Positions 22,724-34,831 of a stretch of 64,000 nucleotides of DNA are shown here, piece after piece. Location: contig NC_134138.1 in NCBI RefSeq assembly GCF_033958435.1, positions 189,631,298 to 189,695,297 on the forward strand, written 5' to 3'. Both the position numbers and the translations under genes were made by a program. The stretch's first letter is position 1; every line of letters starts with the position of its first letter. The stretch comes from Carettochelys insculpta (lineage: Eukaryota > Chordata > Testudines > Carettochelyidae). The notes beneath the pieces are model-generated. The model was not told where the DNA came from and ran no database searches. It saw nothing but the letters and a program-made list of their open reading frames with translations.

Positions 22724-24611
22724 AATTGCTAACCTCTTTACCCGCTCTGGGCAGCCCCAGCTAGCGCAACTGGGGGCAAGGCTCCCAGACACCAGCTGTC
22801 CGAATCCTCAAGGGCCTAGGCCTGAGATGGTAAGGAGGGACGGCGGAGACCCGGCGACTTAAGATCGCCCTCCCCCTCTGCAGACCACCCCCACCCACCT
22901 CCGGCAGGGAGACCCAGGGTTGTGCACGTACCCTTGCCGCTGTATGGTGGAACTTTCCCCTGGCAGGCAGTGGCTGGCTACTAGGGCAAAATCGAGGCAA
23001 AAGAGGGAGGCTTTAAGTGTGAACTCAATAAAACTATTTATTGAAAAAGTCAGCAACAAGCTGGCAAAGAACAACAAGACTTGAAACAGTTTATAATAGT
23101 GATACTTTGTTTAAACACTTACAATGGTTACTAATAAATCCATAAAGTCAGACCTGTAACTTTGTCTTTATTAAACCAGAAGGCAAAAGAGTGAGGTTAA
23201 AGGAAAACTGTTAGGAAAGAGGTATAAAGAGCTTTGATATTTTAGCTCCGAGTGGGGGGAGGGCGCTGCTCCTCCCCCTATACGCTCCAGCCGGGTTGCT
23301 AAGCTGACCTATTGGAGACCTTAGGGCTGTGCCTTCTAAGGCCTCCTCCCAGCTGAGCGAGTATCTTTGGCCTCCCCAGCTGGGGCTTGGAGAATCAGGA
23401 TAGGAAAGAGGGGATAGGATCAGGGCAGGGTAGACTCGGGGAAGCGGGAGGCTGGGCCTCCACCATTTCGACCCACCTGCACAATAAATTAACGAATATA
23501 ACTATTAAGTATGTACTAATGGCTGACTATAATAACTAAGTTAAACTATAACTGATTTAAACTGAACTATTAATACAAGTGTACAGCTTTTTTTTTCTGT
23601 TTCCCTTTTTTGGGTTAGTGTTTATATTTGGGCAATCAAGCCCGGCCCTAGGGTCGAGCACCTGGGTGTGACCCTTCCCTGGCCCTGGAAGGGCGTGGCC
23701 CGGCTTGTGACCCCGAACCCCCCTGGTAGGGGACCCAGTACCCAAGTGTCTGTGTTAAAATAAAATGTTTAGAGTGAAATGTCAAAAGGTCCTGGGCTGT
23801 GCCACAGGCCTATAGGTAAGTTACGTGTCCTGAAGGTTGTAGAGGTCCAGTCCGGCTTGATGTCTTATCCAGGTAAGTGTCACAATCAGTAGTTATGGTT
23901 GAAGAATGATGGTCCCCAGCACACCTGCAGCACACAGGCGATGACATGGCTGTAGGAGCGGCGTCGATGAGATGATGTTGGTGGGCCTCCGGTTTCCTCA
24001 CCGGGTACACGGTACCCGTGGCCTAAGCCACGGGCCAGTTCGCCACCCGGTGAGTATGCCTGAAGGCCCACTTGCCGCTCCTGGATGCAAGCGCGGTGCT
24101 GGGGTTCGGGGAGGCGCTTGAATGACGGCGCCGCTTCAGAGCTCAGCTGCCCCTGAGGCAAGCTGCAGCTCCAGTGATTCAGCACAGCTTCAGCGCCGCC
24201 CAGAGGCAGGTGCTGCAGTGATTTCAGCTCTAGGCGGTGCCCCCTAAAGGGCAGACGCCACTGTGATTTCAGCTCTTCACTCTCTTATCATGCTGGCCTA
24301 AGGGTCAGAGGACGTTGCCGCAGCAACCAGCGCTCCCCTGTGTGGCAGCAGCTATTATGATAGCTAACTCCCAGGGCCACAGAATGGTGGGTGGCTCCTG
24401 AATTTATAGAGCAGTCTTATGAATATGTATGATATGATTATCATAGGAGAGTTCTGTACGTGCAGTTCTCAACCAGGTCCTCTGGCCTGTGGAAGTTACT
24501 AGAAACCCCCCACCTGTGCCCAATCAGAGGCCTGGATTTTGAACCTGGGGCATGAATTATTCATGAGTTCAGGTTACCAGGGAAACCAACTGACACAGAG
24601 TGACCATTGCA
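22724..24611 (-). mobile_element. Solo LTR candidate inside the LINE, antisense, GGGGG duplication
   Basis: This 1,888 bp block separates ORF1 and ORF2 of the LINE and is flanked by GGGGG on both sides (22719-22723 and 24612-24616). Read on minus it begins TGCAATGG and ends GGTTAGCAATT. A TATA box (TATAAA, 24408-24403) is followed far downstream by an AATAAA signal (23042-23037), the order expected of an LTR. The TATA-to-polyA distance of about 1.36 kb is unusually long. No viral coding frame is present. The family is unknown; a long non-LTR insertion is the alternative. Confidence 0.5.
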
Positions 24612-24907
24612 GGGGGCTGCTAAATGGCAGCCTATGTAACTTTAGATTCTACCTGTACCTGCATTGATGTTTAATGGCCAAAGGCTTGTTTCCCCTGGCC
24701 CACGGGGACGATAATGCCCAAGGGATAAAAAATCCCTGACATTCTGAAGGAGGGCAAGGGGACCAGGAGGAGGGACGCCATGGTCTACCAATGGGCCCGC
24801 GGTTTCTGTGATGCCCTAATCACCCATGGCGCTGGCCACGGCTTGCTGCACGGCCCCACGGGGACCGCTGGCATTCCCTCCGGCGAGGATCCTCCCCAGC
24901 CCTCTAA
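24612..24907 (+). other. Rest of the LINE inter-ORF region
   Basis: About 290 bp between the right insertion boundary and the probable ORF2 start. It continues the GC-rich style of the LINE. An upstream frame opens at 24826 and joins the ORF2 frame after a shift, but it does not resemble the family N-terminus, so I place the true start at 24908. Confidence 0.5.
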
Positions 24908-27900
24908 ATGCCACTGATCATCTTTGCCACCTTGAACACCGGGGCTGCGGGTCGGGTCTCTGCAGGTGCTGGGTGCTCTGCTTCCTCCGAGAGAGGGGGT
25001 ACTCGGTCACCTTCCTCCAGGAGACCCACACTACTCCGGCCACCGAAGCCAGCTGGCGGCTGGAGTGGGGAGACGGGGTCCACCTTAGACACCTCTCAGC
25101 CCATCGGGCCGGGGTGGCGACCCTGTTCTCCCCAGACCTGCAGCCCGAGGTGCTGGGGAGTGTCGAGGTTGTGCCAGGCCGCCTGCTGTATCTCCGGGTA
25201 CAGGTGGAGGGGCTGCACCTCCACCTCGTCAACGTCTACGCCCCAACATCCGGCCCGGAGAGAACATCCTTCTTCTGGCAGGAGGCGGCCTTCCTTGACT
25301 CCATCGATCCTCGCAAGTGCCTGATCCTCGGCGGGGATTTTAACTGTACCCTCGAGGAATGGGACCGTACAGGGACAGAGCAGTGCCCAGCCGCTGCGGA
25401 CGTCCTCAGGGAGCTTATCAATCATCGCTCCCTGGTGGACGTCTGGCGCAGCCACCACCCAGATGAGGACACCGTCTTTACCTACGTCCGGGTGGTAGGC
25501 CACAAATCCATGCACTCCCAGTTGGACCGCATCTACATCTCTCGCCACCATCTCTCGCGGGCCCACTCCTCCAGCGTGCGGCCGGCCCCTTTCTCGGACC
25601 ACCACTTAGTGGCCGTGAAGGCTTCCCTCTCACCAGGGAAGCGGGGGTCGGCCTAGTGGCATTTTAATAACAAGCTGCTGGAGGATGTGGGCTTCGTGGC
25701 ATCCTTCCAGGAGTTCTGGCTGGCCTGGCGCAGGCAACAGTGTGCCCTTCCCTCGGCGTGGTGGTGGTGGGATCTGGGAAAGGTGCTCACGCGGCTCTTC
25801 TGCCGTGACTATAGCCGGGGGGGGGCATCTGGCGGCAGGATGCGTTGATAGGACAGCTGGAGCGGGAGGTTCTTGAGCTGGAGAGGCTCCTGGCTGCCAG
25901 CCCCGGAGATCCATCCCTCTGCGGCATGTACCGTGAGAAGCGGGACGAGCTCAGGGCCCTTGACACCCTTCGGGCACAGGGGGCCTTTGTGAGGTCGTGG
26001 ATCCAGCTCCTTCGGGAGATGGACCACGGCTCCCGCTTCTTCTATGCCCTGGAGAAAAAGAGGGGTGCCAAGAAACATATCCTCTGCCTCCTTGCGGAGG
26101 ATGGCACCCCTCTTACGGATCCAGTGGAGATACGCCACCCTTTTCTCCCCGGATCCGACTGACGCTGACGCCTGCAGAGTGCTTTGGGACCAACTCCCTT
26201 CAGTCAGCACAGGCGACTGGGACCGGCTAGAGCTTCCTCTTACTCTGGCTAAGCTGTCAGAAGCCCTGTGTCTCATGCCCACCAACAAGTCTCCGGGCAT
26301 GGACGGGCTGACCGTGGAGTTCTACCACATGTTTTGGGATGTCCTCAGTCCAGACCTGCTCAGCGTCTGGGCCAAGTCCTTGCAAAGTGGGGTCCTCCCC
26401 CTGTTGTGCAGGCGGGCTGTCCTCACCCTGCTGCCCAAAAAGGGGGACCCCCCGCGACCTTCAGAACTGGCATCCCATCTCGCTCCTCAGCACGGACTAC
26501 AAGATTATCGCTAAAGCCATCACCCGTTGCTTGGGGTTCGTGCTGCAGGATGTGGTCCACCCCAACCAGACCTACACCGTCCCAGGCTGCACCATCTTTG
26601 ACAACCTCTATCTGGTCCGGGATCTCTTGGAGCTCGGGTGTAGGGATGTCTGTCGTTCGCCGTCCTGTCCCTGGATCAGGAGAAGGCGTTCGACAGGGTG
26701 GACCACGGGTATCTCCTGGGCACTCTGCGGGCCTTCGGCTTCGGACCCCATTTCATCGGGTTTCTCCGGGTGCTGTACACTGCCTCAGAGTGTTTGGTCA
26801 AGCTTAACTGGATCCTGACCGCTCCAGTCAGCTTCGGGTGAGGGGTGCGTCAAAGCTGCCCGCTGTCAGGCCAGCTCTACGCTCTGGCCATCGAGCCCTT
26901 CCTCCGTCTCCTTCGATGAAGGATGATGGGATTGGTGCTCCGTGAGCCAGAACTGCGGCTGGTTCTGTCAGCGTATGCCAACGACGTACTCCTTGTGGTC
27001 CAGGACTCGGGAGACCTGGTGCAGTTGGAGGCCTGCCAAGCCGTTTACTTGGCAGCCTCCTCTGCCCGGGTCAACTGGGTCAAGAGCTCTGGCCTGGTGG
27101 TCGGGCTGGGTGGCAGGCGGGCCACCTCCCACCCGCGCTTCAGGCTATTCGGTGGAGCACGGGTCCGCTATCCTATCTAGGCGTCTTTCTATCTGCTGCA
27201 CATCCCTCTCCGCCAGAAAACTGGCAGGGTTTAGAGGGCAGGGTGGCTGAGCAGTTGCAGAGGTGGGCAGGGCTGCTCCAGTGCCTCTTCCTACGGGGGA
27301 GGGCACTGGTGCTTAACCAACTAGTCCTGTCCATGCTCTGGCACCGTCTCAACACCCTTGTCCCACCCCCGGGTTTCCTGGCCGCCCTCCAGGAGGTAGT
27401 TCTGGAGTTCTTTTGGCCAGGACTGCACTGGGTCCCTGCAGGGGCTCTTCATCTCCCCCCGGAGGAAGGAGGGCAGGGCCTGACCTGCCTACGCACTCAG
27501 GTCCATGTCTTCCGCCTCCGGGCCCTGCAGGGACTCCTTAACCGCAATAGTGCAGATAGTCCGGCATGGAGCACGCTGGTGCACGCTTTCCTCCATTGCT
27601 TCCGAGGGCTCCAATATGACTGGCAGCTCCTTTATTTGCCTTTGAGAGGCCATCCACGAGACCTCTCGGGGCTGCCGGCCTTCCACCAGGACCTCCTCCG
27701 CACCTGGCAGCTGCTCTCAGTCTCCAGGTCTTTAGGGGCCGCTGCGGGGGAAGACCTCCTCACGGAGCCCCTGCTACACAACCCATACCTCCGTGTGCAG
27801 GCAGCGGAGTCCCCCATGGTGTGCCGGAGGCTGGTCCTCGATGGAATCACCAGGGTTGGAGACCTCCTGGACCTCAGCCGGGGAGACTGGATGGAGGCCC

Positions 27901-28809
27901 CAGCGCTCGCCCAGCACATGGGGCTCTCCACCCTACATTCTCCCCGGCACGTACTCAAGGAGGTGAAGGCTGCCTTGCCACCCGCTGCTCATGTCTACCT
28001 GCTCCGGGTCTTGCGAGAGGGTGCACCCCGCCCCCCCTCACTCCTGGCCCTCCAGATCTCTCCGTGGGCCCCTGGCTCCGTGAGCCTTCCCGCCCCCCTC
28101 CCCTGCATCATCCCAGCCGGCTGCATGCCTTGCAGCCGGTCCCCTTTCGAACCGCGCCCAGACATCATCTCTACATGCTCATGCTTCACACGCTCCACTA
28201 TCCCACCCTCATGTCCCGCCCAGACCACAAGTGGCGGGACCTTCTACCATCTTCGGAGGGTGGGGAGCCCTGGTGGGCCAGCCTTTATTCTTCCCTGGTC
28301 CCGCGGCCTGCCGGGGACATCAGCTGGAGAATCCTGCATGGGGTGGTGAGCACGGGCGTGTACCTGGCGCGGTTCACCCCCCTCCCGGATACCTGTTTCT
28401 TTTGTGGCACGAGGGAGACCCTGGCGCACATTTACATTTAGTGCATCAGGTTGCAGCCCCTCTTCCGGCTCCTCCAGAACCTCCTGCTGAGGTTCTGGCT
28501 GTACTTCTCCCCGCATCTCCTCATTCTAGCACACCCCATCCATGGCCCCACTAAGTCACAGGACCTCCTCGTCAGCCTCCTCCTGGCTATGGCCAAGGTA
28601 GCCATTTATAACACTTGGGAGAGGAGACTGGCGGGGGGCAAGCCTGCGACTGTGGGGCCTATTTCCGCTCCACTCTCCGCTCACGAATCCGGGCAGAGTT
28701 CCTTTGGGCGTTGTCCACTGGCTCTCTCAACACCTTCGAGGGGCAGTGGGCGCTCTCCGGGGTTCTCTGCTCGGTGTCCCCTTCTGGTTCCCTCCTTTTA
28801 AACCTTTGA
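24908..28809 (+). pseudogene. Tx1-like ORF2 polyprotein (endonuclease, reverse transcriptase), inactivated
   Basis: ORF2 nicks DNA and reverse-transcribes the LINE RNA. It starts MPLIIFATLNT at 24908, then shifts frame. The endonuclease (to about 25650) shows FLQETHT, NVYAPT, GGDFNC, LDRIYIS and SDHHLV, so its APE motifs are present. An in-frame TAG at 25654 precedes WHFNNKLLEDVGF. The reverse transcriptase runs in pieces: SPGMDGLTVEFY (26.3 kb), LLSTDYKIIAKAI (26.5 kb), VLSLDQEKAFDRVDHGYL (26.7 kb), then the active-site box reads YAND instead of YADD (26974-26985). The thumb and tail follow at 27243-28349, then a Cys/His motif CFFC...H with a TAG at 28439 before its last Cys, and the end SLLLNL at 28809. 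About 1,300 codons originally, which fits the family. Confidence 0.9.
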
Positions 28810-29030
28810 CCTCCACTCCCGTCCCTATTTTTTCTTCCTTTGTCCCCCCGCACTCTGTTGGGGCCATGGTTGTTTTTAATGGGATCCCTCTTCTATAAGA
28901 GGGGCCTTTTAGTCATGGGCAGGCTGTGCCTGCCCACTCCCTGGTCTCCAAATAGACCCAGTATACTGTCCTTCTAGAATGCTCCGGAAGCTTCCAGGTA
29001 AGGATCTACCACCAGGTTTACCACAGTCAC

Positions 29031-32000
29031 ACACAGCGTGAGCTAGGAAAGGTTACAAATTATCTCCTGTGATTTGCATCTGGATAGAGAGAAATGTAAA
29101 AACTCAGCCAGAGCTGACCTGTTCTGATGAGGCATGAATTCTGCAATCACAGATAAGTTACTTAAGCATCAAATCTAATGAATAAGGCAAGAAGAACGAA
29201 AAGCCACAATGAAGCCAGAAGACATTCCTGACCATTCTTGGTTCAAGCTTGGTGGATAGCTATTTGGATTAAATGGGAAAACGTAGCTCTTGTTGATGGA
29301 CTACTTCTCCAGATTTTTTTAAGTGGAGCTTTTGTACAACCCTGTTACAATACAAGAACACATTGTAAATTGAAGCTGCCAGGCTAGGGGATTGTTTTTT
29401 GCACTTTTTAAATTGCCAAATTTATTGTTCCAAGGCTTTGCCTTTGGGTAGAAAGATGATAGCAAGGATTCTTGTAAAAATGGTGCCATGTCAAGTGAAT
29501 AGTAACCAGTCAGTCTGGATTATAGAGATAAAAAGCAAGCCAACAAGATAATGAAGGGGGCAAAGGCAGAGTTTTTAGTTGTTAAAATTCTTGGGTTTGT
29601 AACCAGTTTGCAGCACCACCTTAGGCTTCTCTTTTAAAAAGAAACACACACAGAACAGACCACAATTTCCAAGTAATTTCTTTCAGTGATTCTCTTTGAT
29701 ACATCAGTTTAAGATACGTTATATCAAGCCCTATAGTGAAATGGGTCAGTAAAAAAGATCAATACGAAAAGCAAACATCTTCATTTTCAAAAAGTCCCAG
29801 AGGGTTCAAGATATCTGTCATAAAAGTCATAAAAGTGCATTATTCTTAAAATGAGTTCAGAAACTTTGGGCAGAAGGCCAAAATCTTAATGCCAAAAAGC
29901 CAACAAATTTCTCTTGCCAAGGACTATTAAGCCTGATGTACTTACAAAGTGCAGTATGGAAAGAATCTAGAAGAGAAATACAACAAGTAGGAGTTATTCT
30001 CATTGCAAGTAGGAGGGAGTATTAGATTTCAGCAAGAAAGATGATAACCTGCCAAGAAAGCAACTATGGACCTTTATTAGGTTGCACATGAGCACTGCTC
30101 AGGGTCAGTTTTGTGGGGCTCAGTGACAATAGTCCTGGTATATTGTTCCAAGATGTTCACTATGCTTGTTCACTGACAGAAGTAACATTTTAACCACCTT
30201 GAAAGAATTTTCATAAAGAAGGTTAGAATCAGATCCTTGGCAAGTACAAATCAGCGTAGCTCCAGTGAAGGCTACACCACTGATCTTCAACTGCTATAAA
30301 TTGGGGTAGCTCCATTAAGATAATGAATCTGTGCTAATTTGCACCAGCTGAGAATCTGTTCCCAAATGGCTAGACACTATGAAATTCTGATGGGTGTGCA
30401 TGAAACCTGATAATGCTTGAGCAAAATTACTACAGTTACACTTCCTGTAACACTTGCATGTAATTCCTGTCAGACACAAAAATATAAGCATAAGGTGTGA
30501 AACACATTTCAGCCATGGAGTTCACCTTCTCTAAGCCTCTCCATGTGCCCATTGGTGTTATGAAGTTGTTACCTTAGCCAAAGGCACTGTCAACATACAG
30601 GGAAAAGAAATAAATACTTAAGCTAAGGGAAGCACAGACACACAAAGGACTTTTCAAAAAATAAATACAATGGGAAATAAGAATAAGAGTATGCAAATCA
30701 ATGTGTAAATCAATCTTCAGTGACTAGGAAGCCCTTCATGAACCCAAATTAAAAGGTTGCCCTACTGTAGCATATTCCTGGCTATGGATAGGAAAGCCGA
30801 TTCAGATGAAGTAAAATTGACACATACCTTTACCCAAAACTAAAACAACACTTTTCATGAGGCTTGAGAAAGTTCAGATAACTACCTACTTCTTTTTTAT
30901 GTGCCTCTGCAACTTCTAGTTTCTGGCAGATGCCCTGTGAGACAAATCACATCTCATGGTACAGCCAGCCTCTAAGAAAGAAAGGCAGGTTAGAAAGCAC
31001 ATTAACAGACTGATGGTAAAATGATTGTGACTTCAGGTGCTGGTGAGGTTTAAATGGCTATGTCAGTTCTATGTTACCTGGGAAGTCCCAATCCAGTGTT
31101 TGAAGTGGTTTTCTGTCCCTTTAGCACCACCAGAACGAGGCTTAAGGAGGGTTCAGGATCAGCACTTAACAGGAAATATAGTTGTGATAAGTTAGAGTTT
31201 TCGCTAGCTGAGTCCCTTTATGGACTCTGTGAAGAATTTTTTCCCCACAGTGTGACTGCACTATGAATGGTGGTACTCTGTGCTCTTGTACCAGTTTACT
31301 TTGCAGAAATTTAATTTCACTACAATACCGTTAACATTTGGAGCTGTTGTCAGAACTATTTCAAGAAATACCGAAAAAAAATGGGACCCTTCATTCAATT
31401 CTGTGCTGATGTTTTGAGCTTCCCCACTTGATCACATTTCCCCATGTATCAGAGTTGAGCAGATGACACCAGACCATCTTCTGCTCTGCTGTTTTCCTCG
31501 AAAGGAGACTTCCAGGCTGGTAGGTTCGCAGGTGCAAGAGAGGATATCAGATACCAGTCATCTTACAACTGCCTGGAATTTCACTTTAGAGTTGGCTTGA
31601 TTGGATTATGTTGGTGGTAGAGTTACTCAGGGATATTCTAACCTAAAACTATGGTGACTAATCTCTCTTTTCCAAGCAGTGTTGTTAGGAAATAGAGAGT
31701 GACACAGACACACCATCTGACAAATGATGGGTACAATCAGATTGTTTCCACTCAGAAATCCTCATTTTTATTGCATACCAAGCATACAACACCTATGCCA
31801 AAAGGAGGAAATTTGGAGAAATGTTCTATTTTATCTCTTTTCTGTAAGGTTTATTGAGAAGCAATCCTATTCCAGATCCATATTATTTTTCCTGGCTCAT
31901 CTTGATTCAGTCTGTTTCAACATTTGCTGAGGTATGTCAGTTTTGAGAATTACTTCATATGGTAATTCTGTCTCTTTTCAGTTTGATTTTAGGAGAAGCG

Positions 32001-32874
32001 ATCCCCTTCCAGACACATCCCATGTTCCTGGCACAACCAAACCCTTATGTTGATTTAACGTTATCAGCAGAAGTTGTATACTGAATTTGGTGGCCCTCAC
32101 ACTTATCCTTTAGGAGGAGTTCTTGATCAAAAAGACAAACTCTCTAAAATATATGGTAGATATTGAATGGGCAGTAAGAATGTGCTCATCCACAGTCTGA
32201 AGTCTGGTTCTTGTTATCATAAGAAGATATGGGTTTTTTTTAAGAGCAATAATGTAAATAAGTATGTTTCACCACATGATGTCAGAATTTACCTACAATA
32301 AGGAGAAATCAAATAGTTCTTCTTCCATGGCCTGCACAACAGCTACACTAATTCATCTTTGCATGCTTCCAATGATACCAGCTTTTACTGGTAATTTCAG
32401 TGCTAGCCTCTCTGCCCTCTCAGTGGTTACTGGGAGAGCCAGAATTTGCAGATAAGCCTCCAAACAAGCCATGCCTTTGTTTAAAGACTGCCACCTCATT
32501 ATAGAAAAGTGAGCTAGGAAACCATGTTACACAAAATCTCTGAAATGAAACTATGATACTTTTGACGCTGACTCATGTCATTTAACCTTTCTGCAATATT
32601 AATAACCACACATCACTGTATGTGAGGAAAAGTGTAATCATTCCAAAGAAATCTGTGCATTCCCAGCATGAGTGGCAGATAGCGATATCTGTTAGCTTGC
32701 ATTCTAATTTTAAAGATGTTCATGCTCCAAGATGATGAGCTCCTAAATTGACCACAGCTGTTTGCATTTCTTTCTACTTTGACTTAACATGGAAAATTTC
32801 AAACAGAGGGATGGATGGCTTAAAAGGTACTTTCTCTCTTGTATACAAGGGCTTCTTAAAATAACAGTCCCTGT
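29031..32874. other. AT-rich stretch, nothing firm
   Basis: Long AT-rich stretch without convincing frames. Around 30228-30365 paired words AATCAGCGTAGCTCCAGTG and TTGGGGTAGCTCCATTAAG suggest a worn short palindromic repeat common in sauropsid introns; it is not named. The rest looks like host non-coding DNA. Confidence 0.4.
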
Positions 32875-33271
32875 GGCTGTATCTACATGTGCCACTTCTT
32901 CCATGAGCGATCCAGAAGATGCTAATGAGGCATGGATGCAAATTTTCCACACCTCATTAGCATATCAGCATGTGGTTTGGAGTTCAGAAGAAGCTCTTCC
33001 GGACTCCAAAGTACACATGCTGATGCGCGTCTCGCAGGGATCTTCTGGAAGGAAGCCCTCTTCAAGAAGGAAGCCCCTTCTTCCAGAAGATCCCTGCAGG
33101 CTGTGCCTCTGCACATGTACTTTGGAGTCCAGAAGAGCTTCTTCCAGACTCCGAGCCATGTGCTGATATGCTAAGGAGGCACAGAAAATTTGCATCCACG
33201 CCTCATTAACATCTTCCGGATAGCTCATTAGCATGCTGCTTCTGGAAGAAGTGGCATATGTAGACGCAGCC
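32875..33271. mobile_element. Palindromic element (397 bp) with TGT duplication
   Basis: The left end GGCTGTATCTACATGTGCCAC and the right end (reverse complement GGCTGCGTCTACATATGCCAC) match. Both flanks are TGT (32872-32874 and 33272-33274). The arms mirror each other through CTAATGAGG, ATTTTCC/GGAAAAT-like words, GGAGTCCAGAAGA and GGGATCTTCTGGAAG around a centre near 33070. It could fold as a hairpin of almost 200 bp. Open frames here on both strands are consequences of the symmetry. Probably Harbinger-type. Confidence 0.82.
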
Positions 33272-33274
33272 TGT

Positions 33275-34478
33275 GAGAGATGAAAAGCAGGGACTATCAC
33301 CTTCTGCATCCACCAGGGAGCAGACCTCAAGCCCAGGGGATGGAGAAAGAAAAGAGGCAACACCCTCCACCACCAAATGCCAGCATTGCCTATGCTTTTA
33401 GAACTATGGGATGATATTGGTGTTTCAGGTTCCACGTGTCTCTCTGACTTGGTACTAAATCCATGTGGCTTCCTTGGGTGAGACATCAGATCAAGAATTC
33501 AACCTCAGTGTAGGGAAGAGTTGCTGTTTACTATTTAGTCTGTCCCCATTCCACAAGAACCACATGACTTGGCCATGTTAATTTAGGTGCTGAAAGCCAC
33601 TGAACAAATAGAAAACCCTGTATAAGATGGGAACACTGAACCAGAGTGCTGGAACCATTTTTAATAGAGGTGCTAAAAATGGAAACTATATCTGTAGTTG
33701 TAATTACTCTGACACCCCAGCACCCTTGGGAACAACGAGGGAGTTAAATGCATTCCTGGCAGAAATTAATATGTATTAAAAATGTGTGCTGTTTAAAACC
33801 CACTGCTGCAGGCCCAGCTATGTGGGTTGACCCTAATGCTACCCCAGCAGTAAAGTCACTGGGGTGCTATTAGTGCAGGGACCACCTCGGTGAATAGTTC
33901 ACAGAATTGAGCCTAAGGCTGCAGTATAATAGACCTCCATTCCCCGCAGCCCCAATTGATTTATTTCTCTATGTTCTGGTTTTCCTTAAGGAAGATCATT
34001 TTCAAATATTCTAAAAATAACTATTTAATAGTTTAAAAAGCATTCAGGAAAGCCAATAGCATTTAAAAGGGATGTGATCTATTACGGTCTTATAGAAATT
34101 ACAAATTTTTTTAACTTAACAGATGCTGAGACCATTTATAGAGATGGCTAAACAGCTTACTGAATTCTGTTACATCACTGTGGGACTGCATCATCTTCAG
34201 AACCAGGTACACAGTTAGCTAGCCATTGGCAGGCTCAATTACCTCTCTTGCAAGGTTAATCACGACAAATCTGCACACTTTTTATAATTTTAATGTTTAT
34301 AAAAATCCAACATTTGATATTTTACCATACTTCTATCACCTGTGCTGTGATTACATAAATAAAATATTAATTCACTCAGATCCACAGGCCACAGCTCAGA
34401 CTTGATCAAACACAAACTTGATTACTCACATGTTGCACCCTTTCCCCTTAGCGTATAGATCTGCATGACTACCTATAG
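33275..34478. other. Spacer, nothing recognised
   Basis: AT-rich, no clear repeat ends and no convincing coding frame. Confidence 0.4.
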
Positions 34479-34831
34479 CAGGGGTGATCAAAGTGAGGGA
34501 GGGGAGGGACCCCCCCCCCTTTGGGGGGGCATGAAATTTTGTGTGGGGGGGGACAGCATGATTGGCTGTTGGGACTCAGGCTCATCCATCTCATTCAAAA
34601 CATTGAAATATCTGTTTTTGTCTGTGCAGTCACGTATATAGTCCGATTAATAAAGTTTTTACATTCGACAGACCTATTTTCTTACACATGCCAAAAGATT
34701 TTTTTTCCCATATGAACATAACTGAAATTTCCATTGGTTTGGATTACATTAGACAGGTGGGGGTGGGGGCAGGGCCTGCTAATTGCAGTGGTGAAAAGTG
34801 CGGACCAATGTAAAAAGTTTGCTCACCTCTG
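34479..34831. mobile_element. hAT-like non-autonomous element (353 bp)
   Basis: The left end CAGGGGTGATCAAAGT and the right end (reverse complement CAGAGGTGAGCAAACT) are hAT-style inverted repeats. The 8 bp flanks ACCTATAG and TTCTGCAG agree at about half of positions, as expected for a decayed 8 bp duplication. The inside holds a C run and a G run near 34510-34555 and no transposase. Confidence 0.65.

Larger units (their letters stand above)
18355..29030 (+). mobile_element. Tx1-like (L1-clade) LINE, near full length but defective
   Basis: This is one GC-rich unit of about 10.7 kb in AT-rich DNA. Order: a 5' leader (18355-19985, C-rich), ORF1 with a CCHC knuckle (19986-22716), an antisense solo-LTR insertion (22724-24611), a short inter-ORF piece, ORF2 with endonuclease and reverse transcriptase (24908-28809), and a short 3' region to about 29030. 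The ORF2 sequence style fits the Tx1 group first described from Xenopus (proteins annotated as Transposon TX1 149 kDa are common in turtles). The exact ends are uncertain: I found no target duplication or poly(A) tail. The copy is broken by several frameshifts and stops. Confidence 0.85.

Noticed and set aside
22724..24611. A complete endogenous retrovirus between ORF1 and ORF2
   Set aside because: No gag, pol or env-like frame in the block; at most a solo LTR.
18355..29030. Recent horizontal transfer from bacteria because of high GC
   Set aside because: The GC-rich block is fully explained by a Tx1-like LINE with eukaryotic endonuclease and reverse transcriptase.
32875..33271. A small protein gene from overlapping frames on both strands
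   Set aside because: Frames on both strands mirror each other because the unit is a palindrome.
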